Counted from the stretch's first letter, positions 39,062-48,069 are shown. The stretch is DNA of 64,000 nucleotides from Chitinophaga sp. (GCF_019236475.1 NZ_JAFAIX010000011.1:62001-126000); one strand, 5' to 3'. Translations and numbers: made by a program. Notes: generated by a model not told the origin, from the letters alone.

Positions 39062-40264
39062 ATGCCTACCATTAGCCAGAGAGGTAAGCAAATGCCCTCC
39101 TCTCCCATCAGAAAACTTGTTCCATTTGCAGAAACTGCAAAGAAAAAAGGTGTGAAGGTTTACCACCTCAACATCGGTCAACCTGACATCGAAACACCAA
39201 AACCAATCTTGGACGCAGTTCGTCACTCCGAATTCAAGATCCTGGAATACAGCCATAGTGCCGGAAATGAAAGCTATCGCCGTAAACTGACGGAATATTA
39301 CAAACGATTTGACATCGATGTAACACACAACCAGATCATCGTTACTACTGGCGGTTCCGAAGCCATTCTTTTTGCATTTATGGCCTGCTTGGATCCAGGA
39401 GACGAGATCATCGTTCCTGAGCCTTTCTACGCAAACTACAATGGTTTCGCAGTAGAAGCAGAAGTAAAAATCAAAACGATCACTGCTAATATCAGTACTG
39501 GCTTTGCCCTCCCAGCAATGGAAGATTTTGAAAAAGCCATTACTTCCCGCACCCGTGCAATTCTAATCTGTAACCCGAATAATCCAACTGGGTACCTCTA
39601 CAGTAAAGAAGAAATGGAAGTACTGAAACAGTTGTGTCTGAAACATAACCTCTACCTCTTCTCGGATGAGGCTTACCGCGAGTTTTGCTATACCGGCAAA
39701 CACTTCAGCGCTATGAACCTGGAAGGTTTGGATAACAACGTTATCATCATGGACACCATTTCTAAGCGTTACAGCGCTTGTGGTGGTCGTATTGGTGCAT
39801 TCGTGACCAAAAACCAAGAGGTACTGGATGCCGCGATGAAATTTGCACAAGCTAGATTAAGTCCTCCTTCTTTCGCTCAAATCGCTGGCGAAGCTGCTGT
39901 GGATCTGCCTGCTGATTATTTCGATGGTATCAAAGCAGAATATCAGAGTCGCCGCGACCTACTGGTAAAAATGCTGAATGAAATTCCAGGGGTATTCTGC
40001 CCTAATCCAGGTGGTGCTTTCTATGCGATGGCACAGTTACCTATTGACGATTCCGATGTATTCTGTCAATGGATCCTGGAGCATTTCACGTATGAGGGTC
40101 AAACAGTTATGATGGCTCCAGCTACTGGTTTCTATGCTACGCCAGGACTCGGAAAAAATGAGGTAAGATTGGCTTATGTACTGAACCTGGAAGATATTCG
40201 TCATGCAATGGTCTGCCTGGCAGAAGCGCTGAAGGTATATCCTGGTCGTACTGAAATAAAATAA
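39062..40264 (+). CDS. Class I/II PLP-dependent aminotransferase
   Basis: 400 residues of fold type I. Seen: the substrate loop HLNIGQPDIETP (35-46), GGSEA for cofactor phosphate, NPNNPTG (171-177), DEAYREF (202-208; Asp and Tyr hold the PLP ring), and the Schiff-base lysine K235 in DTISKRYSACGGRIG. R and GG residues around 243 bind phosphate. The sequence is of the AspC-like subgroup I-gamma, so aspartate or aromatic/branched-chain substrates are plausible. The specific one is not deduced. It stands alone with its own promoter. Confidence 0.9.
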   Translation: MPTISQRGKQMPSSPIRKLVPFAETAKKKGVKVYHLNIGQPDIETPKPILDAVRHSEFKILEYSHSAGNESYRRKLTEYYKRFDIDVTHNQIIVTTGGSEAILFAFMACLDPGDEIIVPEPFYANYNGFAVEAEVKIKTITANISTGFALPAMEDFEKAITSRTRAILICNPNNPTGYLYSKEEMEVLKQLCLKHNLYLFSDEAYREFCYTGKHFSAMNLEGLDNNVIIMDTISKRYSACGGRIGAFVTKNQEVLDAAMKFAQARLSPPSFAQIAGEAAVDLPADYFDGIKAEYQSRRDLLVKMLNEIPGVFCPNPGGAFYAMAQLPIDDSDVFCQWILEHFTYEGQTVMMAPATGFYATPGLGKNEVRLAYVLNLEDIRHAMVCLAEALKVYPGRTEIK

Positions 40265-40621
40265 TTACTTCTTGTTGCAGGAGGTGGAACTAAAAAATGA
40301 ACGAGAAACAAATTATAATTAATTTAATATATTGTTTTTCGTACAAAACACACAAATTTTCAGATCCACCTCTTGCATTTTTCGCTTTTTGTTTTGTATA
40401 TTTGGTACAGAAAGAACAAATAAGTCAAAAAATTACAACATAAAAATATTTACACATACGATAGGTTCTGCAATATCTAAACTTGTTTAAGAATTATTTA
40501 ACCTGTAGAATTTTTAGAAACGTATTTTTGGTCCGACCTTTGAATCTCTTAATTTACAAGATTGAATTATCAGCAATCTGTAAAAAACAAAGTTTAACTA
40601 AAACGTTTTAGCAAAATATCG
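40265..40621 (+). other. Gene-free AT-rich stretch after the aminotransferase
   Basis: No open frame of interest and no strong hairpin before 40666. AT-rich with several near-matches to TAnnTTTG. It leads into two putative small RNA modules. Confidence 0.4.
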
Positions 40622-40695
40622 TATTTTTGTATCAGTTTTTCATAACGTGGAATTTATAAAGGCAAACGGCTCTGATCACAGAGCCGTATTTTTTT
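40622..40695 (+). ncRNA. Putative small RNA 1 (TTTCATAACGTGGAATTT module plus terminator)
   Basis: A TAnnTTTG match (TATTTTTG, 40622-40629) is followed by the 18-mer TTTCATAACGTGGAATTT (40638-40655), a short variable link and an intrinsic terminator: ACGGCTCTG (40666-40674), loop ATCA, CAGAGCCGT (40679-40687), T-run. The implied transcript is about 60-65 nt. The identical 18-mer heads a second module at 40866 with a different terminator. No ORF fits. The transcript is inferred, not shown. Confidence 0.5.
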
Positions 40696-40852
40696 GTCCT
40701 AACTCCAAATTTCGTCCCGGAATTTTCCATTTTCGTAGCATTTCCTTATTAAATCGAAAAATTTACCCTCGTCTTTTCACTATTACACCTGATTTTTTTA
40801 TAATATTGTTATGTAATAAAACGGCGGAACATTCCCATGCTTTGCATGGTGA

Positions 40853-40920
40853 TATTTTCGTTTGTTTTCATAACGTGGAATTTTAAAATGCAACGGTCCC
40901 GACTCTTCGGGACCGTCTCT
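40853..40920 (+). ncRNA. Putative small RNA 2, sister of the module at 40622
   Basis: TATTTTCG (40853-40860, one mismatch to TAnnTTTG), the same 18-mer TTTCATAACGTGGAATTT (40866-40883), then a 10-bp terminator stem ACGGTCCCGA / TCGGGACCGT (40893-40902, 40907-40916) with a weak T-tail. Both modules also share a C-A-A-(A)-C-G-G link before the stem, but the stems differ. Confidence 0.45.
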
Positions 40921-40945
40921 ATTTATGGTATCCCTACTCCCACTC

Positions 40946-41018
40946 CTTTTTCGCGCGCGCCTATGGCGCGCGCGAAAAAGGGATCTCCGTTCATGCCGAA
41001 GGCATAAACGGAGATCCC
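40946..41018. repeat. Two adjacent long palindromes
   Basis: A perfect 16-bp stem of alternating CG (40946-40961 / 40965-40980, loop TAT) is followed by an 18-bp stem (40980-40997 / 41001-41018, loop GAA, one mismatch). They sit between convergent transcripts and may be structured repeats or a strong transcription block. Confidence 0.7.
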
Positions 41019-41030
41019 CAAAAATAGAAA

Positions 41031-41054
41031 TCCCACTACTCTGCAGTAGTGGGA
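41031..41054 (-). terminator. Terminator of carA
   Basis: Stem TCCCACTACT (41031-41040) / AGTAGTGGGA (41045-41054), 31 bases past the carA stop; T-rich on the minus strand. Confidence 0.8.
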
Positions 41055-41085
41055 CTCATGATTTATATTAAAAACAACCGAAGTC

Positions 41086-42198
41086 TTACTTCATGTTAGC
41101 TTTAATCATCGTAAAGAAGTCATCGAACAGATAACGGCTATCGTGTGGACCAGGAGTAGACTCCGGATGGTACTGTACAGAGAATGCCGGTTTGTTCTTG
41201 ATGCGGATACCTTCCACGGTATTATCGTTCAGGTTGATGTGTGTCACTTCCACATTAGGATTTGCTTCCACCGCTTTAGCATCTACTGCGAAACCATGGT
41301 TCTGAGTAGTGATTTCACACAGACCAGTTTTCAGGTTTTTCACCGGATGGTTCAGACCGCGGTGACCGTGGTGCATTTTGTAAGTAGGAATGTCGTGCGC
41401 CAGAGCCAGCAACTGATGACCCAAACAAATACCGAATAATGGTCTTTCTGCAGCCAGGATCTGTTTAACAGTGTCGATTGCATACTTCAGTGGAGCTGGA
41501 TCACCAGGACCGTTAGAAATGAAGTAAGCATGTGGCTGGAAAGTTTCGGTTTCTTCGAATTTGGAATCTGTTGGGAATACTTTCAGGTAAGCACCTTTTT
41601 CAGACAGGCATTTCAGCATGTTACGCTTAACACCGTTGTCCATAACCGCGATGCGGATAGGCGCTTCAGGATCACCAATAGTGTAAGATTCTTTGGTGCT
41701 CACTTCCTGGCTCAGTGCCAAACCTTCCATGGATGGAACTTTTGCCAATTCTTCCTTCAGTTTTTCCACATCCAGAATTTCAGAAGAAATGATGCAGTTC
41801 ATAGCTCCTTTGCTGCGGATGTGTGTAACCAGGGCGCGGGTGTCTACATCATAGATTGCTACCAGGTTGTTATCGGTCAGGAACTTTTCCAGGGACTCAT
41901 CGGCCATTTTCCTAGAATAGTTGTACGCGATATTTTTAGCGATCAGACCACTGATCTTCACACTGCTACTTTCCACATCGTCGGTTTTAGTACCGTAGTT
42001 ACCGATGTAGCAGTTGTTCATAATCAGCACCTGTCCTTTGTAGGAAGGGTCTGTAAACACTTCCTGGTAACCCGTCATACCGGTATTGAAAGCTAATTCA
42101 CCGGCAGCAGTGCCAATTTTCCCAAAAGCTTTTCCCTGAAAAACCGTACCGTCTTCTAACAGCAGTATGGCAGGTTGGATGGTTCTCGTCTGAGGCAT
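41086..42198 (-). CDS. carA: Carbamoyl-phosphate synthase small (glutaminase) subunit
   Basis: 370 residues, normal CarA length. The N-terminal domain (LLLEDGTVFQGKAFG, FNTGMTGYQEVFTDPSYKGQ) is followed by a class I glutaminase with nucleophile C258 (GICLGHQ) and the partners H344 and E346 (QYHPES). It supplies ammonia from glutamine to CarB for carbamoyl phosphate, the precursor of pyrimidines and arginine. carB is not adjacent. Its leader contains a terminator-like hairpin (42225-42262) downstream of a good minus-7 box, suggesting attenuation. Confidence 0.97.
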   Translation of the reverse strand: MPQTRTIQPAILLLEDGTVFQGKAFGKIGTAAGELAFNTGMTGYQEVFTDPSYKGQVLIMNNCYIGNYGTKTDDVESSSVKISGLIAKNIAYNYSRKMADESLEKFLTDNNLVAIYDVDTRALVTHIRSKGAMNCIISSEILDVEKLKEELAKVPSMEGLALSQEVSTKESYTIGDPEAPIRIAVMDNGVKRNMLKCLSEKGAYLKVFPTDSKFEETETFQPHAYFISNGPGDPAPLKYAIDTVKQILAAERPLFGICLGHQLLALAHDIPTYKMHHGHRGLNHPVKNLKTGLCEITTQNHGFAVDAKAVEANPNVEVTHINLNDNTVEGIRIKNKPAFSVQYHPESTPGPHDSRYLFDDFFTMIKANMK

Positions 42199-42224
42199 TT
42201 CTGGTATCTGTCTTTGTTTTATTT

Positions 42225-42262
42225 TTAAAAAAAACCTTCGTGAGCTTGGGCCCAGGAAGGTT
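42225..42262 (-). terminator. Terminator-like hairpin in the carA leader
   Basis: On the minus strand AACCTTC (plus 42256-42262) pairs with GAAGGTT (plus 42233-42239), with a GC-rich inner loop, followed by eight T. It lies between the putative minus-7 box (42279-42286) and the carA ATG (42198), the place of an attenuator. It could alternatively end the upstream zinc-ribbon gene. Confidence 0.6.
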
Positions 42263-42278
42263 CGGATAAAAAACCGTG

Positions 42279-42286
42279 CAAAGTTA
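42279..42286 (-). promoter_or_regulatory. Minus-7 box of carA
   Basis: Minus-strand TAACTTTG matches TAnnTTTG; a leader of about 75 nt precedes the ATG. Confidence 0.5.
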
Positions 42287-42335
42287 TGAAAAGCAACGGT
42301 TAAATACAGATTTTTTTTGCCTCAGTTTTGGAAGG

Positions 42336-43163
42336 TTATTTAATTTTAACAGATTTCAATACTCTCCTAGCCACTTCTTGGCCATTTGGATCATCGTCAC
42401 GGTAGTTGATATGTATCTGCCAACGGCTTTTTCCTCTGACAATTACAAGATTAGAATAGCCCAGTCGGATAGCCCCTTTATATAAATAAGTACCTTCTTC
42501 CAAGGAACCTGGGAGTCCGGAGATGAGAACCGGCACTGGAGTTGTCTGGATATCAGTGAGTTCTGTATTATTTTTTAAATCATTTCGGGAGACAGCCTCT
42601 GCACCTTCCAATGTATTCCCTATACTATCCGAATAAGTGTGCATACTTACAGCGATTTGTACGCCGCCCCCATCTTCATTACGAAAACTTTTGGCATAAG
42701 TAATTTTACCAGCATCTTCTGGCTTTACAGGCTCATCGTGTACCCATAGCTTTAGCGGGGTGCTAATGGTCATTGGCTGACGGCCGATAGTAGCAGTAGT
42801 CCAGTTGGCGAAAAGGGTAGATTTCGGCACTTTAGGATATAATAACGAGTATACAGCTCTTTTACCGAAGAGCGTACCGGCCGTAGCAATACAAACAAAC
42901 AGCAAGGTAAAGAAGATGATTACTTTTCCTCTATTCTGTGGCATGGTTTGTTGCTTCATCCAGGCGCCAAAAATGTTCTTTTTAGGGGCTTTGATGGTTA
43001 CGCCTACTGTTTCTCGAAACTCTTCAAAACTGGCCATGGGGTGTGCTTGTCGCCAATCTGAAAAGGTATTGGGTAGCTTTTTCCCACAAGCTTCGCAAAA
43101 AGTCTGGTATTCCGATTTGACAGGATTAGGATGTTTACAGCTAGAACAAAGGAGGTGTTTCAT
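42336..43163 (-). CDS. Zinc-ribbon single-pass membrane protein, unknown function
   Basis: 275 residues. A cytoplasmic N-terminal zinc ribbon has C6-x-x-C9 and C23-x-x-C26; one membrane helix spans about 81-100 (VIIFFTLLFVCIATAGTLFG); the C-terminal ~170 residues are extracytoplasmic and mostly beta, ending in RRVLKSVKIK. I do not recognise the outer domain. Residues 34-60 (SDWRQAHPMASFEEFRETVG) form a conserved-looking amphipathic link. It precedes carA on the same strand, but carA has its own promoter. Confidence 0.7.
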   Translation of the reverse strand: MKHLLCSSCKHPNPVKSEYQTFCEACGKKLPNTFSDWRQAHPMASFEEFRETVGVTIKAPKKNIFGAWMKQQTMPQNRGKVIIFFTLLFVCIATAGTLFGKRAVYSLLYPKVPKSTLFANWTTATIGRQPMTISTPLKLWVHDEPVKPEDAGKITYAKSFRNEDGGGVQIAVSMHTYSDSIGNTLEGAEAVSRNDLKNNTELTDIQTTPVPVLISGLPGSLEEGTYLYKGAIRLGYSNLVIVRGKSRWQIHINYRDDDPNGQEVARRVLKSVKIK

Positions 43164-43299
43164 AGGTCTGGTATGGTTATGGGCAGCGTCGGCTGGCAGT
43201 ATAAATATACTAATAATTATAAATATATATAATTTATTATTTGTAGAGAAAGCGTATCGGGAGACGAAGTTTCGGGAGATGATATGGTTCTTGGCAATA

Positions 43300-43330
43300 A
43301 AAAAGCCTCGCGGGTTGCGCGAGGCTTTTT
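43300..43330 (-). terminator. Terminator of the S10-spc-alpha ribosomal cluster
   Basis: 13-bp stem AAAAAGCCTCGCG (43300-43312) / CGCGAGGCTTTTT (43318-43330), 24 bases past the rplQ stop; functional on both strands. Confidence 0.92.
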
Positions 43331-43354
43331 AAATATTGTAATCTAAAGAATAAA

Positions 43355-43837
43355 TTACTCAGCTGATTCAACTGGGGTTTCAGCAGCAGCTTCACCTTCA
43401 GCTTTTTTCTTAGCACCACCAGCGCGGCGAGTTTTCTTAGCAGGAGCTTTATCAGCTTCAGCTGTTTTACCGTAGATTTCGTTGAAGTCAACGAGTTCGA
43501 TCATCGCTACTTCAGCGTTATCACCAACACGTTTACCCAGTTTAATGATACGGGTGTAACCACCTGGACGGTTAGCGATTTTTTCGCTGATAGTACCGAA
43601 CAGTTCTTTGATGGCCTCTTTGTCTTGCAGATAGCTGAACACGATTCTACGGTTGTGGGTAGAGTCGTTTTTACCTCTGGTCAGCATTGGCTCAATATAC
43701 ACGCGCAGTGCTTTCGCTTTAGCGAGGGTAGTAGTGATACGTTTGTGGCTGATCAGTTCGCAAGCCAGATTAGACATCAGGGCTTTACGGTGGGAAGCAG
43801 TTCTGCTTAATTTGTTTAATTTAACTCCGTGACGCAT
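43355..43837 (-). CDS. rplQ: 50S ribosomal protein L17
   Basis: 160 residues from ATG 43837 ([17 protein letters not shown], the universal L17 start); a GTG eight codons upstream was rejected. L17 lies by the exit tunnel. Residues 1-120 are the conserved core ([19 protein letters not shown]). The last ~40 are a low-complexity Lys/Ala/Glu tail ([20 protein letters not shown]) usual in this phylum. Last gene of the cluster; a hairpin at 43901-43931 lies between rpoA and this gene. Confidence 0.96.
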   Translation of the reverse strand: MRHGVKLNKLSRTASHRKALMSNLACELISHKRITTTLAKAKALRVYIEPMLTRGKNDSTHNRRIVFSYLQDKEAIKELFGTISEKIANRPGGYTRIIKLGKRVGDNAEVAMIELVDFNEIYGKTAEADKAPAKKTRRAGGAKKKAEGEAAAETPVESAE

Positions 43838-43900
43838 GACATTTTGTTTTACCCCCTGCACCGTGTCAGGAATTGCAGGGTACTTTTATTAGAAATAAGA

Positions 43901-43931
43901 ATCCCCTTCACACTTTTGGTGAAAAGGGGAT
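43901..43931 (-). promoter_or_regulatory. Stem-loop between rpoA and rplQ
   Basis: ATCCCCTT-CAC...GTG-AA-AAGGGGAT, an 11-bp stem with a two-base bulge and no T-run. Confidence 0.55.
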
Positions 43932-43938
43932 ATAAAGA

Positions 43939-44934
43939 TTATTCTTCGTCGAGTTTCAGTTTGGACAGATCCATACCGAAGTGCAGACCTCTTTCGCCCA
44001 GTACTTGTTCGATTTCGCTCAAAGATTTCTGACCGAAGTTTCTGAATTTCATCAGTTCTTCCTGTTCGTACTGAACCAGTTCGCTCAGGGAGTTGATTTT
44101 CGCTGCTTTCAGACAGTTGAATGCACGTACGGACAGATCGAGATCTTCCAGTGGTGTTTTCAGAATCTTACGCAGTTGCAGTGTTTGTTCGTCCACTACA
44201 TCTTCTTTTTCAGCGTCTTTGGTATCAAAACTGATGTTCTCATCGGTGATGATCATCAGGTGCTGAATCAGGATGCGGGAAGCTTGTTTCACTGCTTCTT
44301 CAGGATGAATAGTACCGTCGGTAACAACCTCCATGATCAGTTTCTCATAGTCGGTCTTTTGTTCCACACGGGTATTTTCTATGCTATATTTTACGTTTTT
44401 GATTGGCGTAAAGATAGAGTCAATAGCGATGTAGCCAAACACTGCATCTTTAGGTTTGTTCTCTTCAGCAGCAACGTAACCACGGCCTTTACCGATAGTC
44501 AGTTCGATATCCATCTTAGCAGAAGGATCGAGCGTGCAGATGAGCAGTTCCGGGTTCATGATCTGGAAAGAGCTGGTAGCTTTTTCGATCATATCCGCAC
44601 GGAATTCTGTTTTACCTTTGATCGACAGCGTGATCTTTTCGTTCGTTACATCATTCTCAGAGATTCTCTTGAAACGAACCTGTTTCAGGTTCAGGATAAT
44701 CTCAGTAACGTCTTCAGTAACACCTTTCAGCGTAGCGAACTCATGATCTGCTCCTTCAATCTTGATACCCACAATGGCATAGCCCTCCAAAGAAGACAAC
44801 AGCACGCGACGCAACGCATTACCGATAGTCACAGCATAACCTGGTTCTAATGGTCGGAATTCGAATTGAGCTTCAAAGTCGGTAGACTTCTGCAATACGA
44901 TCTTATCAGGTTTCTGGAAATTTAAAATTGCCAT
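43939..44934 (-). CDS. rpoA: RNA polymerase alpha subunit
   Basis: 331 residues. N-terminal assembly domain (FRPLEPGYAVTIGNALRRVLLSSLEGYAIVGIKIEGADHEFATLKGVTEDV), a linker around 235-255 rich in acidic residues, and the alpha-CTD (LEDLDLSVRAFNCLKAAKINSLSELVQYEQEELMKFRNFGQKSLSEIEQVL), which contacts UP-elements and activators. It initiates polymerase assembly by dimerising. Placed after rpsD in the alpha operon as in most bacteria. Confidence 0.98.
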   Translation of the reverse strand: MAILNFQKPDKIVLQKSTDFEAQFEFRPLEPGYAVTIGNALRRVLLSSLEGYAIVGIKIEGADHEFATLKGVTEDVTEIILNLKQVRFKRISENDVTNEKITLSIKGKTEFRADMIEKATSSFQIMNPELLICTLDPSAKMDIELTIGKGRGYVAAEENKPKDAVFGYIAIDSIFTPIKNVKYSIENTRVEQKTDYEKLIMEVVTDGTIHPEEAVKQASRILIQHLMIITDENISFDTKDAEKEDVVDEQTLQLRKILKTPLEDLDLSVRAFNCLKAAKINSLSELVQYEQEELMKFRNFGQKSLSEIEQVLGERGLHFGMDLSKLKLDEE

Positions 44935-44969
44935 TGATATGATAGATTTATGAGTTTAAATATGAAATT

Positions 44970-44993
44970 AGTCCATGACCTCGGCCATGGACT
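44970..44993 (-). promoter_or_regulatory. Stem-loop between rpsD and rpoA
   Basis: AGTCCATG (44970-44977) pairs with CATGGACT (44986-44993), 9 bases before the end of rpsD on the other side. Confidence 0.5.
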
Positions 44994-45001
44994 ACTCTTT
45001 A

Positions 45002-45607
45002 TTACTTAGAATACAATTCCACAATCAGTTGTTCCTTGATATTCTCAGGAACGCTCTCTCTCTCAGGATAAGCAATGAAAGTACCTTTCATTTCTTTCTC
45101 GTTCCAATCCAACCAGCTGAATTTTGGATTTTTACCACGGATAACGCTGGTTAAAGCGGTATTGTTGGCGGTTTTGTTCTTGATGGAAACAATGTCTCCT
45201 GGTTTCAGTTGGAAAGATGGAGTGTTAACGATGATACCGTTAACAGTGATGTGTTTGTGAGACACGAGCTGACGAGCAGCAGGGCGGGAAGGCGCGATAC
45301 CCAGACGGAACACGGTGTTGTCCAGACGAGCTTCCAGTAATTTGATCAATACCTCACCAGTTACACCTTTTCTACGGTTAGCTTCGTCAAACAGGTTGCG
45401 GAACTGACGCTCCAGTACACCGTAAGTGTATTTTGCTTTCTGTTTTTCTCTCAACTGCAGGGCGTATTCACCTAATTGTTTACGTTTGCGGTTTGCACCA
45501 TGCTGACCCGGAGGGTTGCTGTTTTTACCTAAATACTTGCCATTGCCGAGAATGGGCTCACCAAAAATTCTGGAAATTTTGGTCTTTGGTCCTGTGTACC
45601 TTGCCAT
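45002..45607 (-). CDS. rpsD: 30S ribosomal protein S4
   Basis: 201 residues from ATG 45607 (MARYTGPKTKISRIFGEP); an ORF start 24 codons upstream has no homologous sequence. S4 is a primary 16S binder. The S4 RNA-binding domain is at about 90-150 (LEARLDNTVFRLGIAPSRPAARQLVSHKHITVNG). The zinc-cysteine pattern of some S4 proteins is absent: the N-terminus has no CxxC. In many bacteria S4 represses the alpha operon. Confidence 0.97.
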   Translation of the reverse strand: MARYTGPKTKISRIFGEPILGNGKYLGKNSNPPGQHGANRKRKQLGEYALQLREKQKAKYTYGVLERQFRNLFDEANRRKGVTGEVLIKLLEARLDNTVFRLGIAPSRPAARQLVSHKHITVNGIIVNTPSFQLKPGDIVSIKNKTANNTALTSVIRGKNPKFSWLDWNEKEMKGTFIAYPERESVPENIKEQLIVELYSK

Positions 45608-45705
45608 AATTGAATATAATAAAGATTTTTTAGTTAATGATGTATGCTCTTCAAAAAATCTAAAAACCTGATCATACACCCATTTTATAATAATAAACTA
45701 CAAAG

Positions 45706-45744
45706 TCCAGACACCAGTCAGTTGTATCCTGACCAGTATCTGGA
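45706..45744 (-). promoter_or_regulatory. Imperfect stem-loop between rpsK and rpsD
   Basis: TCCAGA...GTCAG / CTGAC...TCTGGA (45706-45744), internal loops, in the 155-base spacer upstream of rpsD. Confidence 0.45.
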
Positions 45745-45762
45745 ATCTGTAATTATATATAC

Positions 45763-46164
45763 CTACACTCTTCTTTTCTTAGGAGGACGGCAACCGTTGT
45801 GTGGTAAAGGAGTAACGTCTTTAATCATGCTCACTTCGATACCAGAATTTGCAATCGCACGGATAGCGCTCTCACGACCAGCACCCGGGCCTTTTACAAA
45901 TACGTCTGCTCTTTTCAGACCGGCGTCCATAGCAACTTTAGCAGCATCCTGTGCAGCCAGCTGAGCTGCATATGGAGTGTTCTTTTTAGAACCTCTGAAG
46001 CCCATTTTACCAGCAGAAGACCAGGAGATAACCTGACCGTGTTTGTTGGTGATGCTTACAATGATATTGTTAAAGCTAGCAGAGATATGAACATCTCCGT
46101 AGTTATCTACTTTTACTACCCTCTTTTTATTAGCAGCAGTTTTTGTATTAGTTGCTTTTGCCAT
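45763..46164 (-). CDS. rpsK: 30S ribosomal protein S11
   Basis: 133 residues from ATG 46164 ([18 protein letters not shown]); a codon six positions upstream is not the family start. It is part of the mRNA exit platform. Conserved core [43 protein letters not shown] and the basic C-terminal tail [12 protein letters not shown]. Confidence 0.97.
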   Translation of the reverse strand: MAKATNTKTAANKKRVVKVDNYGDVHISASFNNIIVSITNKHGQVISWSSAGKMGFRGSKKNTPYAAQLAAQDAAKVAMDAGLKRADVFVKGPGAGRESAIRAIANSGIEVSMIKDVTPLPHNGCRPPKKRRV

Positions 46165-46276
46165 AATTATATTAAATTCCAAATATGAAATCCAGATCCC
46201 AAATTAACACGACTATCTCTGTCAATTGAAACCCCCTGAACTCGGAATTCGGGATTTCAACCTGGGATTTTATTTA

Positions 46277-46657
46277 TTATTTCTTAGTTGCTTTTTTCTT
46301 ACCAGCTACTGTCTTACGTTTACCCTTACGAGTACGGCTGTTAGTACGTGTACGCTGACCTCTTACCGGTAAGCCTTTCCTGTGACGCAGACCACGGTAG
46401 CAAGCGATATCCAGCAGACGCTTGATATTCATTTGTACTTCGGAACGCAGTTGACCCTCTACCTTAAACTCGCCGTTGATAATGTTACGGATGGCAGCTT
46501 GATCATCGTCATTCCAATCCTTCACTTTTTTATTTACATCAATTTCCGCCTTGTTCAGGATATATTGGGCGGAAGAACGGCCTATACCGAAAATATAGGT
46601 GAGGCCAATTTCTCCTCTTTTATTTTTAGGAAGATCTATACCGGCTATACGTGCCAT
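46277..46657 (-). CDS. rpsM: 30S ribosomal protein S13
   Basis: 126 residues; [26 protein letters not shown] is the standard start. It contacts tRNA and the large subunit at bridge B1. The helix-two-turn-helix region and the [21 protein letters not shown] tail that reaches the P-site tRNA are present. Followed by a 112-base spacer containing a long imperfect inverted repeat before rpsK. Confidence 0.97.
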   Translation of the reverse strand: MARIAGIDLPKNKRGEIGLTYIFGIGRSSAQYILNKAEIDVNKKVKDWNDDDQAAIRNIINGEFKVEGQLRSEVQMNIKRLLDIACYRGLRHRKGLPVRGQRTRTNSRTRKGKRKTVAGKKKATKK

Positions 46658-46719
46658 ATTTCTATTTTAGATTTTATATGATTCTGATTAAAAAATCAAA
46701 TTCCGTCAAGTTCCAGAAA

Positions 46720-46836
46720 TTAACCCTGACGTTGTTTGAAGCGAGGGTTCTTTTTGTTGATTACCAACAGAACACCTTTTCTACGAACTATTTTACAATC
46801 CGCACTTCTTTTTTTGATTGCAGCTCTTACCTTCAT
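46720..46836 (-). CDS. rpmJ: 50S ribosomal protein L36, zinc-free form
   Basis: 38 residues, read directly on the minus strand ([20 protein letters not shown]...KQRQG). The usual CxxC...C...H zinc ligands are reduced to a single Cys14 (Ser at 11, Asn/Phe in the later positions), so this is the C-minus type that does not bind zinc. It sits between infA and rpsM, the classical location. Spacer to rpsM is 62 bases. Confidence 0.93.
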   Translation of the reverse strand: MKVRAAIKKRSADCKIVRRKGVLLVINKKNPRFKQRQG

Positions 46837-46901
46837 GAGTAATTATTTATAAAAGGTTATATTTTTAAATTATAGTTTCCAGCCCGACAAATACCAATCT
46901 C

Positions 46902-47120
46902 TTACTTGTATCTGAAAATTATACGGCCTCTCGATAAATCGTACGGGCTCATCTCAACCCCCACCTTATCTCCTGGCAGAATGCGGATATAGTGCATTCT
47001 CATCTTTCCAGAAATGGTGGCCAGAATCTCATGCCCGTTTTCCAGTTTTACACGGAACATAGCGTTCGATAAGGCTTCTAATATAATTCCATCCTGCTTA
47101 ATGAGTGCCTGTTTTGCCAT
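46902..47120 (-). CDS. infA: Translation initiation factor IF-1
   Basis: 72 residues, an OB-fold binding the 30S A-site during initiation. [67 protein letters not shown] is near-universal. It has its own promoter at 47138 and a leader of only about 10-20 nt. Confidence 0.97.
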   Translation of the reverse strand: MAKQALIKQDGIILEALSNAMFRVKLENGHEILATISGKMRMHYIRILPGDKVGVEMSPYDLSRGRIIFRYK

Positions 47121-47137
47121 AAAAATTTTTAGGACTG

Positions 47138-47145
47138 CAAAGATA
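47138..47145 (-). promoter_or_regulatory. Minus-7 box of the infA-rpmJ-rpsM-rpsK-rpsD-rpoA-rplQ segment
   Basis: Minus-strand TATCTTTG, a perfect TAnnTTTG, 17 bases before the infA ATG; suggests that the alpha part of the cluster is transcribed separately as well as by read-through. Confidence 0.6.
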
Positions 47146-47268
47146 GCATTTATCTTTTGAATTAGAAAAATTTCCCCGGATTATTCTTAATATTATTGCC
47201 GGTTTATATTAATTCCTGCCTCTTCGCCTTTAAATATGATTAATTATAAATAGATAGCTCCCTTATAA

Positions 47269-48069
47269 TTAATAGTTTGTATTCAATTCCGGATTATTCT
47301 TCTCTGCCTTTTCGATGTCGGTATAGCTGGACAAAATATCCGCTTTTCCCTTTCCTACAGCTACGGTATGCTCAAAATGTACAGAGGGACTGTTGTCTCT
47401 CGTTACTACTGTCCAACCGTCTTCCAGGTATTCTACATCTTTTGAGCGCAGGTTGATCATAGGTTCAATGGCAATTACCAGTCCTTCTTTCATCACCGGA
47501 CCACTGCCACGTTTACCATAGTTTGGCACTTGTGGATCTTCGTGCAGATTACGACCAAGGCCATGACCTACCAATTCCCTTACTACGCCATAACCTCTCT
47601 CCTTCTCGGTATATTCCTGGATAGCGTAAGAGATATCACCAACACGGTTACCTACGATAGCCTTCTCAATACCTTTGTAGAGCGATGCTTTGGTAGCACC
47701 CATCAGTCGCAGTACATTTTCAGCCACGTTTCCGATGGCGAACGTGTAGGCGCTGTCGGCATGAAAACCATTCATATACACACCGCAATCCACGGTAATG
47801 ATATCACCGTCTTTCAGCACGTATTTATTCGGAATACCGTGTACTACTGCCTCATTTACAGAGATGCAGCAGGCAGCCGGGAAACCTTTGTAATTCTTAA
47901 AAGAAGGCGTTCCACCGTTTTCAACAATGTATCTGTCAGCCACCGCGTCTACATCCAGCGTAGTCATGCCTGGTTTGATGGACTTGGCCACTTCGGCCAG
48001 GGCAGCGCTCAACAGCAGGGCACTTTTACGGATGAGTTCGATCTCTTCTTTTGTCTTATAATGAATCAT
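47269..48069 (-). CDS. map: Methionine aminopeptidase type I
   Basis: 266 residues. Removes the initiator Met from nascent chains. Pita-bread fold with H78 (VVHGIP), metal ligands D94 (TVDCGVYMNGFHAD) and D105, followed by the His in ELVGHGLGRNLHEDP and Glu residues in IEPMINL and FEHTVAV. No N-terminal zinc-finger extension. Located between secY and infA, its common position in Bacteroidota. Confidence 0.97.
   Translation of the reverse strand: MIHYKTKEEIELIRKSALLLSAALAEVAKSIKPGMTTLDVDAVADRYIVENGGTPSFKNYKGFPAACCISVNEAVVHGIPNKYVLKDGDIITVDCGVYMNGFHADSAYTFAIGNVAENVLRLMGATKASLYKGIEKAIVGNRVGDISYAIQEYTEKERGYGVVRELVGHGLGRNLHEDPQVPNYGKRGSGPVMKEGLVIAIEPMINLRSKDVEYLEDGWTVVTRDNSPSVHFEHTVAVGKGKADILSSYTDIEKAEKNNPELNTNY

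Noticed and set aside
43981..44850. 289-codon plus-strand ORF opposite rpoA
   Set aside because: Antisense shadow of rpoA.
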